Shown here piece by piece: positions 43,993 to 51,812 of a DNA stretch of 64,000 nt. Position 1 is the first letter of the stretch. Every line of letters begins with the position of its first letter. The DNA comes from an uncultured Luteimonas sp. (lineage in GTDB: Bacteria > Pseudomonadota > Gammaproteobacteria > Xanthomonadales > Xanthomonadaceae). The DNA is taken from positions 1 through 64,000 of the forward strand of contig CALLKI010000080.1 in NCBI GenBank assembly GCA_938008415.1, written 5' to 3'. A model generated the notes under the pieces. That model did not search any database. It was not told the origin of the DNA and was given only the letters and a program-made list of their open reading frames with translations. The translations under genes were made by a program, and so were the position numbers.

Positions 43993-44997
43993 ATGGCGAT
44001 CAAGGTTGGCATCAATGGTTTCGGGCGCATCGGCCGCAACGTGCTGCGTGCGGCAGTGCAGAACTTCGGCGACGACATCGAGATCGTGGCGATCAACGAC
44101 CTGCTCGAACCGGAGTACCTGGCCTACATGCTGCGCTACGACTCCGTGCACGGCCGCTTCAAGGGCGAGGTGGCGGTCGAGGGCAGCACCCTGATCGTCA
44201 ACGGCAAGCGGATCCGCCTGACCCAGGAGCGTGACCCGGCCAACCTGAAGTGGGACGAGGCAGGCGCCGAGGTGGTGATCGAGTCCACCGGCCTGTTCCT
44301 CGACAAGGACAGCGCCGGCAAGCACCTGGCCGCCGGCGCGAAGAAGGTGATCATGTCGGCCCCGTCCAAGGACGACACGCCGATGTTCGTCTTCGGCGTC
44401 AACCACGACACCTACGCCGGCGAGGCGATCATCTCCAACGCCAGCTGCACCACCAACTGCCTGGCGCCGCTGGCCAAGGTGCTGCACGACAAGTGGGGCA
44501 TCAAGCGCGGCCTGATGACCACCGTGCATGCCGCCACCGCGACCCAGAAGACCGTCGACGGCCCGTCCAACAAGGACTGGCGCGGCGGCCGCGGCATCCT
44601 CGAGAACATCATCCCGTCCTCGACCGGCGCGGCCAAGGCGGTGGGCAAGGTCATCCCGTCCCTGAACAGGAAGCTCACCGGCATGAGCTTCCGCGTGCCG
44701 ACTTCCGACGTGTCGGTGGTGGACCTGACCTGCGAGCTCGAGAAGCCCGCCACCTACGAGGAAATCTGCGCGGAGATGAAGGCGCAGTCCGAGGGCGCGC
44801 TGAAGGGCATCCTCGGCTACACCGAGGACAAGGTGGTCGCCACCGACTTCCGCGGCGATGCGCGCACCTCGATCTTCGACGCCGAGGCCGGCATCCAGCT
44901 CGACCCGACCTTCATCAAGGTCGTCGCCTGGTACGACAACGAGTGGGGCTATTCCAACAAGTGCCTGGAAATGGCCCGCGTCGTCGCGGCGAAGTAA
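43993..44997 (+). CDS. gapA: Glyceraldehyde-3-phosphate dehydrogenase, type I
   Basis: 334-aa glycolytic/gluconeogenic enzyme. Rossmann start KVGINGFGRIGRNVLRAA, catalytic ASCTTNC with the active-site Cys, HAATATQKTVDGPS and WYDNEWGYSNK near the end. NAD specificity is suggested by the Asp in AINDLLEP. The ATG at 43993 is set by homology; the frame is open far upstream through the antisense of ompW. First of a gapA-pgk-pyk glycolytic series. Confidence 0.97.
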   Translation: MAIKVGINGFGRIGRNVLRAAVQNFGDDIEIVAINDLLEPEYLAYMLRYDSVHGRFKGEVAVEGSTLIVNGKRIRLTQERDPANLKWDEAGAEVVIESTGLFLDKDSAGKHLAAGAKKVIMSAPSKDDTPMFVFGVNHDTYAGEAIISNASCTTNCLAPLAKVLHDKWGIKRGLMTTVHAATATQKTVDGPSNKDWRGGRGILENIIPSSTGAAKAVGKVIPSLNRKLTGMSFRVPTSDVSVVDLTCELEKPATYEEICAEMKAQSEGALKGILGYTEDKVVATDFRGDARTSIFDAEAGIQLDPTFIKVVAWYDNEWGYSNKCLEMARVVAAK

Positions 44998-45012
44998 CCG
45001 GCGCGCCCCACA

Positions 45013-45042
45013 CGAAGCCCCGCGCACGCGGGGCTTCGCGTT
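45013..45042 (+). terminator. Hairpin terminator after gapA
   Basis: A 12-bp inverted repeat CGAAGCCCCGCG / CGCGGGGCTTCG, 15 nt after the gapA stop, followed by CGCGTT. The T tract is weak. Confidence 0.55.
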
Positions 45043-45090
45043 CCCGGCGTCCTCCCGCAGTCCACAGCATCCATCGAGCAGGCAAAGTCC

Positions 45091-46266
45091 ATGTCCATCC
45101 TCCGCATGACCGACCTCGATCTTGCCGGCAAGCGCGTCCTGATCCGGCAGGATCTCAACGTGCCCATCGAGAACGGCCGGATCACCTCCGAGCAGCGCAT
45201 CGTCGCCTCGCTGCCGACGCTGGAGCTGGCGCTGGAGAAGGGCGCGGCGGTGATGGTGATGTCGCACCTGGGGCGGCCGAAGGAAGGCGAGTGGAGCGAG
45301 GAGAATTCGCTTGCGCCGGTGGCCAGGCGCCTGTCCGAGCTGCTCGGCAGGGAGGTGCCGCTGGTGCGCGACTGGGTGGACGGCGTGGACGTCGCGCCCG
45401 GGCAGATCGTGCTGCTCGAGAATTGCCGCATGAACGTCGGCGAGAGCAAGGACGACGAGGCGCTGGCGAGGAAGTATGCCGCGCTGTGCGACGTGTTCGT
45501 GATGGACGCGTTCGGCACCGCGCACCGCGCCCAGGCCTCGACCCATGGCGTGATCCGTTTCGCCAGGGTTGCGGCGGGCGGCCCGCTGCTGATGGCCGAG
45601 CTCGACGCGCTGGCCAGGGCGCTCCACGAACCGGCGCGGCCGCTGCTGGCCATCGTCGCCGGCAGCAAGGTCTCGACCAAGCTGGAGCTGCTGACCAACC
45701 TCGTCGGCAAGGTGGACCAGCTGATTGTCGGCGGCGGCATCGCCAACACCTTCCTCGCCGCCCTGGGCCTGCCGGTCGGCAAGTCGCTGCACGAGCCTGA
45801 CCTGGTCGAGACCTCGCGGAAGATCATGGAGCAGGCGAAGGCACGCGGCGCCGAAATCCCGGTGCCGACCGACGTGGTCGTCGCCAGGTCGTTCCATCCC
45901 GACGCCGAGGCCACGGTCAAGGCGGTCGCGGACGTCGCGGAGGACGACCTGATCCTCGACATCGGCCCGGAGACGGCCGCGCGCTACGCGGAGATGATCT
46001 CGAAGGCCGGCACCGTGGTCTGGAACGGCCCGGTGGGCGTATTCGAGTTCGATGCCTTCGGCAAGGGCACCGAGACCGTCGCGCGTGCCATCGCGGCCTC
46101 GCCCGCGTTCTCCATCGCCGGCGGCGGCGACACCCTCGCCGCGGTGGACAAGTACGGCATCGCCGACGATGTGTCCTACATCTCCACCGGCGGCGGCGCC
46201 TTCCTGGAGTTCCTCGAGGGCAAGACCCTGCCGGCGGTCGCGGCGCTGGAAGCCCGGGGCGGCTGA
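45091..46266 (+). CDS. pgk: Phosphoglycerate kinase
   Basis: 391-aa enzyme forming ATP from 1,3-bisphosphoglycerate. RVLIRQDLNVPIENGRI, MSHLGRPKEGEWSEENSLAP (substrate basic patch), VLLENCRMNVGE, FGTAHRAQASTHG, AGSKVSTKLELL and the C-terminal SIAGGGDTLAAVDKYG are all canonical. Length is normal. Lies 93 bp after gapA; a terminator hairpin follows. Confidence 0.97.
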   Translation: MSILRMTDLDLAGKRVLIRQDLNVPIENGRITSEQRIVASLPTLELALEKGAAVMVMSHLGRPKEGEWSEENSLAPVARRLSELLGREVPLVRDWVDGVDVAPGQIVLLENCRMNVGESKDDEALARKYAALCDVFVMDAFGTAHRAQASTHGVIRFARVAAGGPLLMAELDALARALHEPARPLLAIVAGSKVSTKLELLTNLVGKVDQLIVGGGIANTFLAALGLPVGKSLHEPDLVETSRKIMEQAKARGAEIPVPTDVVVARSFHPDAEATVKAVADVAEDDLILDIGPETAARYAEMISKAGTVVWNGPVGVFEFDAFGKGTETVARAIAASPAFSIAGGGDTLAAVDKYGIADDVSYISTGGGAFLEFLEGKTLPAVAALEARGG

Positions 46267-46291
46267 CCGGGGCGCGCCGGAACCGCACGAT

Positions 46292-46334
46292 GCGCCGCCG
46301 TATTCCCGTGGTCCGGGAGCGGCGGCGCCGTTTT
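46292..46334 (+). terminator. Rho-independent terminator after pgk
   Basis: Stem GCGCCGCCG / CGGCGGCGC enclosing a second inner stem (TCCCG / CGGGA), followed by CGTTTT, 25 nt after the pgk stop. Confidence 0.75.
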
Positions 46335-46429
46335 CACCGGGGTTTCATGCGCCGCGGGCCAACGGGGGCGGGGTGTCTCGGATAGGATTAGGGAGGAACG
46401 TCCGACATATCCGCACGGGAACCCTGTCC

Positions 46430-47896
46430 ATGTCCGAACACCGCCGCCGCACCCGCATCCTCGCCACGCTCGGACCGGCCACGGATCCGCCCGAGGTGCT
46501 GGAGGGCATCCTGCGTGCGGGCGTGAACGTGGTCCGCCTGAACTTCTCGCACGGCGATCCTTCCGCGCAGATCGCGCGCGCGCAGGCGGTGCGCGAGGCG
46601 GCGCAGCGCGTCGGCGTGGAGGTCGGCATCCTCGCCGACCTGCCGGGCCCGAAGATCCGCGTCGAGCGCTTCGCCGAAGGCAAGGTGGCACTCAAGACGG
46701 GCGACCGCTTCGACCTGGTCGCCAGCCCTGATGCGCCCCCCGGCACGCAGCACGAGGTCGGCGTGAGCTACCTCGGCCTGCCGGGCGACCTTTCCCCGGG
46801 CGACACGCTGATGCTCGACGACGGCATGGTCCAGCTGAAGGTCGAGCGCATCGAGGGCGAGCGCGTGATCTGCACCGTGCTCAACGACAGCGTGCTGTCC
46901 GACCGCAAGGGCCTGAACAAGTTCGGTGGCGGGCTCTCGCTCGGCGCGCTGACCGACCGCGACCGCGAGCTGGTCAAGGTCGCCGCGGAGATCGGCGTGG
47001 ACTTCATCGCCGTGTCGTTCTGCCGCAACGCCGCCGACATGGAGGAGGCCCGCGCGCTCGCGCGCTCGCACGGCAGCGAGGCCGCGCTGGTGGCCAAGAT
47101 CGAGCGTGCCGAGGCGATCGAGAACCTCACCGGGATCATCGAGGCCAGCGACGTCGTGATGGTGGCCCGCGGCGACCTCGGCGTGGAGATCGGCGAGGCC
47201 GAACTGCCGGGCCTTCAGAAGAAGATCATCCGCGAATCACTGGCCCGCAACCGCGTGGTGATCACCGCCACGCAGATGCTGCAGTCCATGGTCGATTCGC
47301 CGATCCCGACCCGCGCCGAGGTGCTGGACGTGGCCAACGCCGTGATCGACGGCACGGATGCGGTGATGCTCTCGGCCGAGACCGCGGCCGGCAACTTCCC
47401 CGTGCGCGCGGTGGAGGCGATGGCGCGCATCTGCGTCGGCGCCGAGCGCCAGTTCGCGAACGACTTCGACTTCGGCAAGGCCGAGCGTGGCCTCGAGCGC
47501 GCCGACCAGGCCATCGCCATGGCCGCGATGTTCCTGTCCGAGCACATCGGCGTGGCCGCGATCGTGGCCATGACCGAGTCCGGCGGCACCGCGCGCTACC
47601 TCTCGCGTTACCGCGCCGGCCCGCCGATCTACGCCTTCTCCCGTCACGCCGGCGCGCGCCGGCGCATGGCGCTGATGCGCGACGTGTTCCCGATCGACTA
47701 CGACAGCCGCGGCCAGACCCCGCGCCAGGCCGCGCGCGGCAGCATCCGCAAGCTGGTCGAGGCGGGGCTGCTCAAGCCCGGCGACCGCGTGGTGTTCACC
47801 AGCGGCGAGCACATGGAAACCCACGGCGCCACCAACACCCTGCGCCTGCTGCAGGTCGGCGCCAACGGCCACGCGGAGGGACTGGGCGACCTTTGA
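46430..47896 (+). CDS. pyk: Pyruvate kinase
   Basis: 488-aa enzyme converting PEP and ADP to pyruvate and ATP. RTRILATLGPATDPPEVL, RLNFSHGD, the active-site ILADLPGPKIRVERF, KIERAEAIENL, MVARGDLGVEIG and ITATQMLQSMVDSPIPTRAE are present, with a complete C-terminal regulatory domain. The chosen ATG begins the conserved region; upstream in-frame sequence has no homology. The stop codon overlaps the -35 box of the next promoter. Confidence 0.97.
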   Translation: MSEHRRRTRILATLGPATDPPEVLEGILRAGVNVVRLNFSHGDPSAQIARAQAVREAAQRVGVEVGILADLPGPKIRVERFAEGKVALKTGDRFDLVASPDAPPGTQHEVGVSYLGLPGDLSPGDTLMLDDGMVQLKVERIEGERVICTVLNDSVLSDRKGLNKFGGGLSLGALTDRDRELVKVAAEIGVDFIAVSFCRNAADMEEARALARSHGSEAALVAKIERAEAIENLTGIIEASDVVMVARGDLGVEIGEAELPGLQKKIIRESLARNRVVITATQMLQSMVDSPIPTRAEVLDVANAVIDGTDAVMLSAETAAGNFPVRAVEAMARICVGAERQFANDFDFGKAERGLERADQAIAMAAMFLSEHIGVAAIVAMTESGGTARYLSRYRAGPPIYAFSRHAGARRRMALMRDVFPIDYDSRGQTPRQAARGSIRKLVEAGLLKPGDRVVFTSGEHMETHGATNTLRLLQVGANGHAEGLGDL

Positions 47897-47921
47897 GCCC
47901 GGCCGCCGGGTCCCCTATAGT
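47893..47921 (+). promoter_or_regulatory. Promoter of the CmlA-like efflux gene
   Basis: TTGAGC (47893-47898) and TATAGT (47916-47921) with the ideal 17-nt spacer; 4/6 and 5/6 consensus matches. The -35 box overlaps the pyk stop. A TSS near 47928 gives a leader of about 150 nt before the ATG at 48081. Confidence 0.65.
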
Positions 47922-47949
47922 GTGCGTCCTCCCGGGCAGGTACCCGGCC

Positions 47950-47973
47950 ATGGAAGCCAAGTCATCGGACTGA
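47950..47973 (+). CDS. Putative leader peptide (MEAKSSD)
   Basis: A 7-codon ORF reading M-E-A-K-S-S-D and ending in TGA, 22 nt after the predicted TSS. Its stop abuts the 5' arm of a long hairpin. This organisation recalls the short leader ORFs that control inducible chloramphenicol genes (cat, cmlA) by ribosome stalling. AGG lies 9 nt before the ATG, a weak ribosome site. Translation is not proven. A second mini-ORF (48014-48031, MIVQR) follows the hairpin. Confidence 0.4.
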   Translation: MEAKSSD

Positions 47974-48009
47974 ACAGCCGCAGCGACAGGTTCCTGTTGT
48001 TGCGGCTGT
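47974..48009 (+). promoter_or_regulatory. Attenuator-like hairpin in the efflux gene leader
   Basis: A 16-bp uninterrupted stem (ACAGCCGCAGCGACAG with CTGTTGTTGCGGCTGT, two G-U pairs) and a GTTC loop, starting at the base after the leader ORF stop. No T tract follows, so it is not a simple terminator. A smaller helix (CCGCT near 48054 with AGCGG at 48066-48070) could cover the ribosome site of the efflux gene. Confidence 0.5.
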
Positions 48010-48080
48010 CTGCATGATTGTCCAACGCTGACGACGAAGCAGATCGCCGCTGGATTCCACATTCAAGCGGACGATTCGTC

Positions 48081-49280
48081 ATGTCTTCCATCCAGAGCAA
48101 CGGGCCCTGGGCCCGTACCCTGCCTGCGGCCATGCTGCTGCTGGCGCCTTTCAACATCCTGGCATCGCTTGCCATGGACATCTACCTGCCGGCCGTGCCC
48201 CGCATGCCGGCGATCCTCGGCACCACGCCCGCCGTGGTCCAGCTGACCCTGACCGTCTACCTCGTGGTGCTCGGGCTGGGGCAGCTGCTGTTTGGCCCGG
48301 TCTCGGACCGCGTCGGACGCAGGCCGGTGCTGTTCTGCGGAGCCCTGGTGTTCGCCGGCGCGTCGTTCGCGCTGGCGGCGACCACGTCAGCGGTGCCCTT
48401 CGTCTGCCTGCGCCTGCTGCAGGCGGCGGGCGCATCGGCGGCACTGGTCGCGCTGTTCGCGACCGTGCGCGACGTCTATGCCGGTGACGCGCAAAGCACC
48501 GTGGTCTACGGCCTGCTCAACGGCATGCTGGCCTGTGTGCCCGCGCTTGGGCCGCTGGCCGGGGCCTTCCTGATCGCGGTGCAGGGCTGGCAGGCGATCT
48601 TCGTTCTGCTCGGCGTGCTCGCGACGCTCCAGGCACTGCATGCCTGGCCCCGCTGGCGGGAAACCCGACCGCCGTACACCCGGCACCGGCGTGCAGGGTT
48701 CGGTGCGATGGTCCGCAGCCCCTCGTTCCGCACCTGCACGCTTGGGTTCAGCGCCGCGATGGGCACGTTCTTCGTGTTCTTCTCCACGGCGCCTCGGGTG
48801 TTGATCGACCGTGCCGGATACGGCGAACTGCGCTTCAGCCTCGCCTTCTCCACGGTGGCGCTGGTGATGATCGCAACGAGCTGGCTGGCGAAGCGGCACA
48901 TCCGGCGCTGGGGCACGGCGGGCAGCCTGGCCCGTGGCATGGCGTTGCTGCTCGTCGGCGCGGCGGCGCTGGCCGCCGGGGAGCTGTGGTTCGCGCCGTC
49001 GTTCGCGAGTTTCGTGCTGCCCATGTGGGTGATGGCGACCGGCATCGCGCTGGCGGTATCGGTGACGGCGAACGGCGCGCTCGCCGGGTTCGATGACGTC
49101 GCCGGACGCGCGGTCGCGCTGCATTTCTGCCTGCAGAGCCTGGTCACTGGCGTCGTGGGCACGGGTTGCGTGGTGCTGCTGGACGGCGCCACGGCCTGGC
49201 CGCTGGTGACCTTCGCGTCGGCCATGGCGGTGGTCATCCTGTTGCTGTTGCAGCGGCGACCAGTCGCGAGCCCGTCCTGA
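48081..49280 (+). CDS. CmlA/FloR-like MFS drug exporter
   Basis: 399-aa 12-helix major facilitator of the Bcr/CflA (DHA1) group. It most resembles the chloramphenicol exporters CmlA and FloR: the N-terminal LLLAPFNILASLAMDIYLPA, LGTTPAVVQLTLTVYLV, GQLLFGPVSDRVGRRPVLF and LFATVRDVYAGDAQSTVVYG align segment by segment with my memory of CmlA. The late FDDVAGRAVALHFCLQ block is also shared. Substrate is inferred as phenicols, with uncertainty. The ATG at 48081 is preferred; a TTG 63 nt upstream lies inside the leader. It sits between pyk and an aldolase homologue. Confidence 0.85.
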   Translation: MSSIQSNGPWARTLPAAMLLLAPFNILASLAMDIYLPAVPRMPAILGTTPAVVQLTLTVYLVVLGLGQLLFGPVSDRVGRRPVLFCGALVFAGASFALAATTSAVPFVCLRLLQAAGASAALVALFATVRDVYAGDAQSTVVYGLLNGMLACVPALGPLAGAFLIAVQGWQAIFVLLGVLATLQALHAWPRWRETRPPYTRHRRAGFGAMVRSPSFRTCTLGFSAAMGTFFVFFSTAPRVLIDRAGYGELRFSLAFSTVALVMIATSWLAKRHIRRWGTAGSLARGMALLLVGAAALAAGELWFAPSFASFVLPMWVMATGIALAVSVTANGALAGFDDVAGRAVALHFCLQSLVTGVVGTGCVVLLDGATAWPLVTFASAMAVVILLLLQRRPVASPS

Positions 49281-49289
49281 ACCGGCCAT

Positions 49290-49318
49290 GGGCGGCGGCC
49301 ATCGTCCGCCGCCCTTTT
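49290..49318 (+). terminator. Rho-independent terminator after the CmlA-like gene
   Basis: 9-bp perfect stem GGGCGGCGG / CCGCCGCCC with a 7-nt loop and TTTT, 10 nt after the stop. Confidence 0.85.
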
Positions 49319-49389
49319 CCCGTGCCGCAGGAATGCCGACACCGCATGTCCGGCGCGCGCTTCCCGTCGGTCGACGAGCCCGCGCGGCA

Positions 49390-49395
49390 TATACT
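49390..49395 (+). promoter_or_regulatory. -10 box upstream of the aldolase homologue
   Basis: TATACT, 5/6 match, 30 nt before the ATG at 49425. The -35 region is weak. Together with the preceding terminator it suggests independent transcription. Confidence 0.45.
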
Positions 49396-49424
49396 TCCGC
49401 GCCATTCCTCCCGCGGCAGCCAAC

Positions 49425-50426
49425 ATGAGCATCGAGGACCTTCCTGACACCGCGCTCGCCCTGCTCGCGCCCGGCAGGGGCCTGCTCGCGCTGGACGCGG
49501 CGACTGAGGGCACCGGCCGCCAGCCCGCGGAGGCGGGGGTTCCCGGCAGCGACGGCAACCGACGCGCCAAGCGCGAGGTGCTGCCCGTCGCGCCGGGACC
49601 GGGCGAATGCCTCAGCGGCGTGGTCCTCGATGACGAGGCCATCCGGGACCGCACGGGTGACGGCACGACATACGCGAGGATCCTCGAGGGCGATGGCATC
49701 CTGCCCGGCATCCGCGTGGACCGTGGCGCGCACCCGCTGGCCGGTTTCCCCGGCGAACTGGTGACCGAAGGCCTCGACGGCCTGCGCACGCGGTTGCAGG
49801 CGTACCGCGTGCTCGGTGCGCGCTTCACGCTGTGGCGCGCCATCATCCGCATCGGCGGGAACATGCCATCGGGCACCTGCATCGACGCCAACTGCCATGC
49901 GCTCGCGCGCTACGCCGCGCTCTGCCAGGAGCAGGGGCTGGTGCCGGTGCTGGCGCCAGGAGTGCTGGCCGAGGGCGACCACGACATCGACACCGCCTTC
50001 GAGGTGCACGAGGTGGTGCTGCGCTCGCTGTTCGACGCGCTCTACAACGCCAGCGTCGCGCCCGATAGCGTGGTGCTGGCAACCACGATGGTCCGGCCCG
50101 GCAGCGATTGCGACGAACAGGCCGGCCCGGAGGAAGTGGCCGAAACCACCCTGGCCTGCCTGAAGGCCGCCGTTCCCGCCATCGTCCCGGGCATCGCGTT
50201 CCTGCCGTCCGGGCTGGGCAACGGTTTTGCCGCTTGCCTCGAGGCGATCACCCGCATGGGCCCGCATCCGTGGCGGCTGACCTTCTGCGACGAAATCCGA
50301 AACGACACCATCCCCCGGCCCGGGGCAGGCGACCCCGCGGCCGACGCCGGTGTGGCGCGTGATGCCTGCCTCGCCCGGTTGCGTGCCATGGCACGCGCCA
50401 CGCTGGTCCAGGCCGGCGGCGGCTGA
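49425..50426 (+). CDS. Degenerate class I fructose-bisphosphate aldolase homologue
   Basis: 333 aa, full length and in frame, clearly from the class I aldolase family: APGRGLLALD, GILPGIRVDRGAHPLAGFPG, ELVTEGLDGLRTRLQAY, ARYAALCQEQGLVPVL. The catalytic set is largely gone. The Schiff-base Lys (Lys229 of rabbit enzyme) is Ala219, Lys146 is Leu136, Glu187 is Ala177, Lys107 is Arg100, and the Glu after the conserved Asp24 is Ala25. The GGQS phosphate loop is also replaced. It cannot work as a normal aldolase. Either a decaying gene still without stop codons, or a pseudoenzyme kept for another role. Confidence 0.85.
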   Translation: MSIEDLPDTALALLAPGRGLLALDAATEGTGRQPAEAGVPGSDGNRRAKREVLPVAPGPGECLSGVVLDDEAIRDRTGDGTTYARILEGDGILPGIRVDRGAHPLAGFPGELVTEGLDGLRTRLQAYRVLGARFTLWRAIIRIGGNMPSGTCIDANCHALARYAALCQEQGLVPVLAPGVLAEGDHDIDTAFEVHEVVLRSLFDALYNASVAPDSVVLATTMVRPGSDCDEQAGPEEVAETTLACLKAAVPAIVPGIAFLPSGLGNGFAACLEAITRMGPHPWRLTFCDEIRNDTIPRPGAGDPAADAGVARDACLARLRAMARATLVQAGGG

Positions 50427-50693
50427 GCCGGACAGGCAAGGCTGCCCCGCCTGGAATTGCCGCCATCCCCGACCTTTCCGGCCTGCCGCCAGGCGCCATC
50501 GAGTGCCGCCCGGGTGACTGCAAGTTGGCGACCGGGGGCTTTGTCATCCGCGGGATCCGCGCCGGTAAGCATTGGGCCCGCCTCCTGGCCGCAGGCGCGA
50601 CGGCACGCCCAGAGGAATCCCGGGAGAGCAGGTTTGACAGGCGCAGGGCAAGGGTTGAATAGTCGGATGCGTGTCCGTCGAAGGGTGGCTGCC

Positions 50694-51044
50694 ATGAACC
50701 CCGAGCGCGTGGTCCGGGAGCGGGTCAGGGCCTTCACCGATCTTCCCAACGTGGGCCCGGCGATGGCCCGCGATTTCCGCAGGCTCGGCTTCGCACATCC
50801 GCACGAACTGGCCGGCGCCGATCCCCTGGCGCTCTACCTCGGGCTGTGCCGCAACACCGGGAGCCGGCATGATCCGTGCGTGCTGGACGTGTTCATGTCG
50901 GTGACGGATTTCCTGGCCGGCAACCCGCCTCGGCCCTGGTGGCATTACACCGCCGAACGCAAGGCGAGATATGGCGACCCGGGCGGGGACCGCGTGGCCC
51001 GCGGCGCAGGTCCGGGGGCGAAGCGGTCACGTGGCCTGGCCTGA
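50694..51044 (+). CDS. Helix-hairpin-helix protein of the Cdd1 (pathogenicity locus) family
   Basis: 116-aa small HhH protein. FTDLPNVGPAMARDFRRLGF is the HhH, followed by the family blocks ADPLALYLGLC, HDPCVLDVFMSVTDF and PPRPWWHYTAERKARYG. Members are common in proteobacteria as Cdd1 or mitomycin-resistance-like proteins; function is unproven, DNA binding is plausible. The ATG at 50694 fits the conserved start; an in-frame ATG at 50667 is possible. The 267 bp before it (50427-50693) show no gene. Confidence 0.8.
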   Translation: MNPERVVRERVRAFTDLPNVGPAMARDFRRLGFAHPHELAGADPLALYLGLCRNTGSRHDPCVLDVFMSVTDFLAGNPPRPWWHYTAERKARYGDPGGDRVARGAGPGAKRSRGLA

Positions 51045-51097
51045 GGCCATGCCGGGGCAGGCCCCGCTGTTCCCGATGGACGGCCGGGAAAAACATC

Positions 51098-51623
51098 ATG
51101 CGCACCCCGGCTTGCGTGTGTTCCATGATCGCGGCGGGCGGTTGCCCTGCCGCCGGGGCGTCGCGGCTTGCCGGCGGGATCCGCGAGGCGGACAGGCGGC
51201 TCTCCTCTGCTCCCAACACCTGCGATCCCGACACCATGGGTGCGGTCTTCCCGCGGGACCCCGGGTTCTACCGCGACATCACCTGGCTGTCCGGATACGA
51301 CCGGACCATGGCGGCCTTCCGCGACAACTGCGACAGGCGGCTGGGTCTGCGCCGCGAACTGGCCGGGGACTCCATGCGCGTGCATCCGCCCGGCGACTTC
51401 GGCGCCCTGCAGGAAGCACCACGCGTTCTGCCGCGAGGAGCACGGCAGGGATGACTGCGGCATGTTCGGGTTCGTGCACGTGTGGAAGCGGGAAGGCGGG
51501 GAGTGGCGCCTGTACCGGGTCATCAGCTATGGCCATGAGCTAATGCATGCATGGGGGGATAAGGTTGCCTTCCATGCGTTTCGCAATGTGCCTTCCGGAA
51601 AAAGCAGAGCCCGGATGGGTTGA
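51098..51623 (+). pseudogene. Frameshifted NTF2-like (DUF4440-type) secreted protein
   Basis: Two consecutive reading frames together resemble a secreted NTF2/SnoaL-like protein. Frame one (from ATG 51098) holds a hydrophobic leader, then CDPDTMGAVFPRDPGFYRD, RDNCDRRLGLRRELAGDSM and GALQ. Frame two continues from about 51415 with HHAFCREEH and FVHVWKREGGEWRLYRVISYG, the usual family ending. The switch requires one extra or two missing bases near 51408-51418. The ending also seems to have run past its original stop. Family call is by pattern memory. Confidence 0.6.
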
Positions 51624-51812
51624 GGGGGGGCCTGCCTGCAGGTTGCTGGAGAAAGCGCCGGCCACGGCAGGAAGGCCCATGCATCGGAAACCACACCCTG
51701 AAAGGAACAATGCTTCGTTGTGGTCTTCGCTGTGGCGAGGAACGCGAAAGCGCACGCCCCGGGGGCGAGATGGTCTACGATCGAGTGGGCCGGGGCTGGT
51801 TCCGCAGGACAT

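Noticed and set aside
48014..48031. Second mini-ORF MIVQR after the leader hairpin
   Set aside because: Too short and without a ribosome site; kept only as a remark to the main leader peptide.
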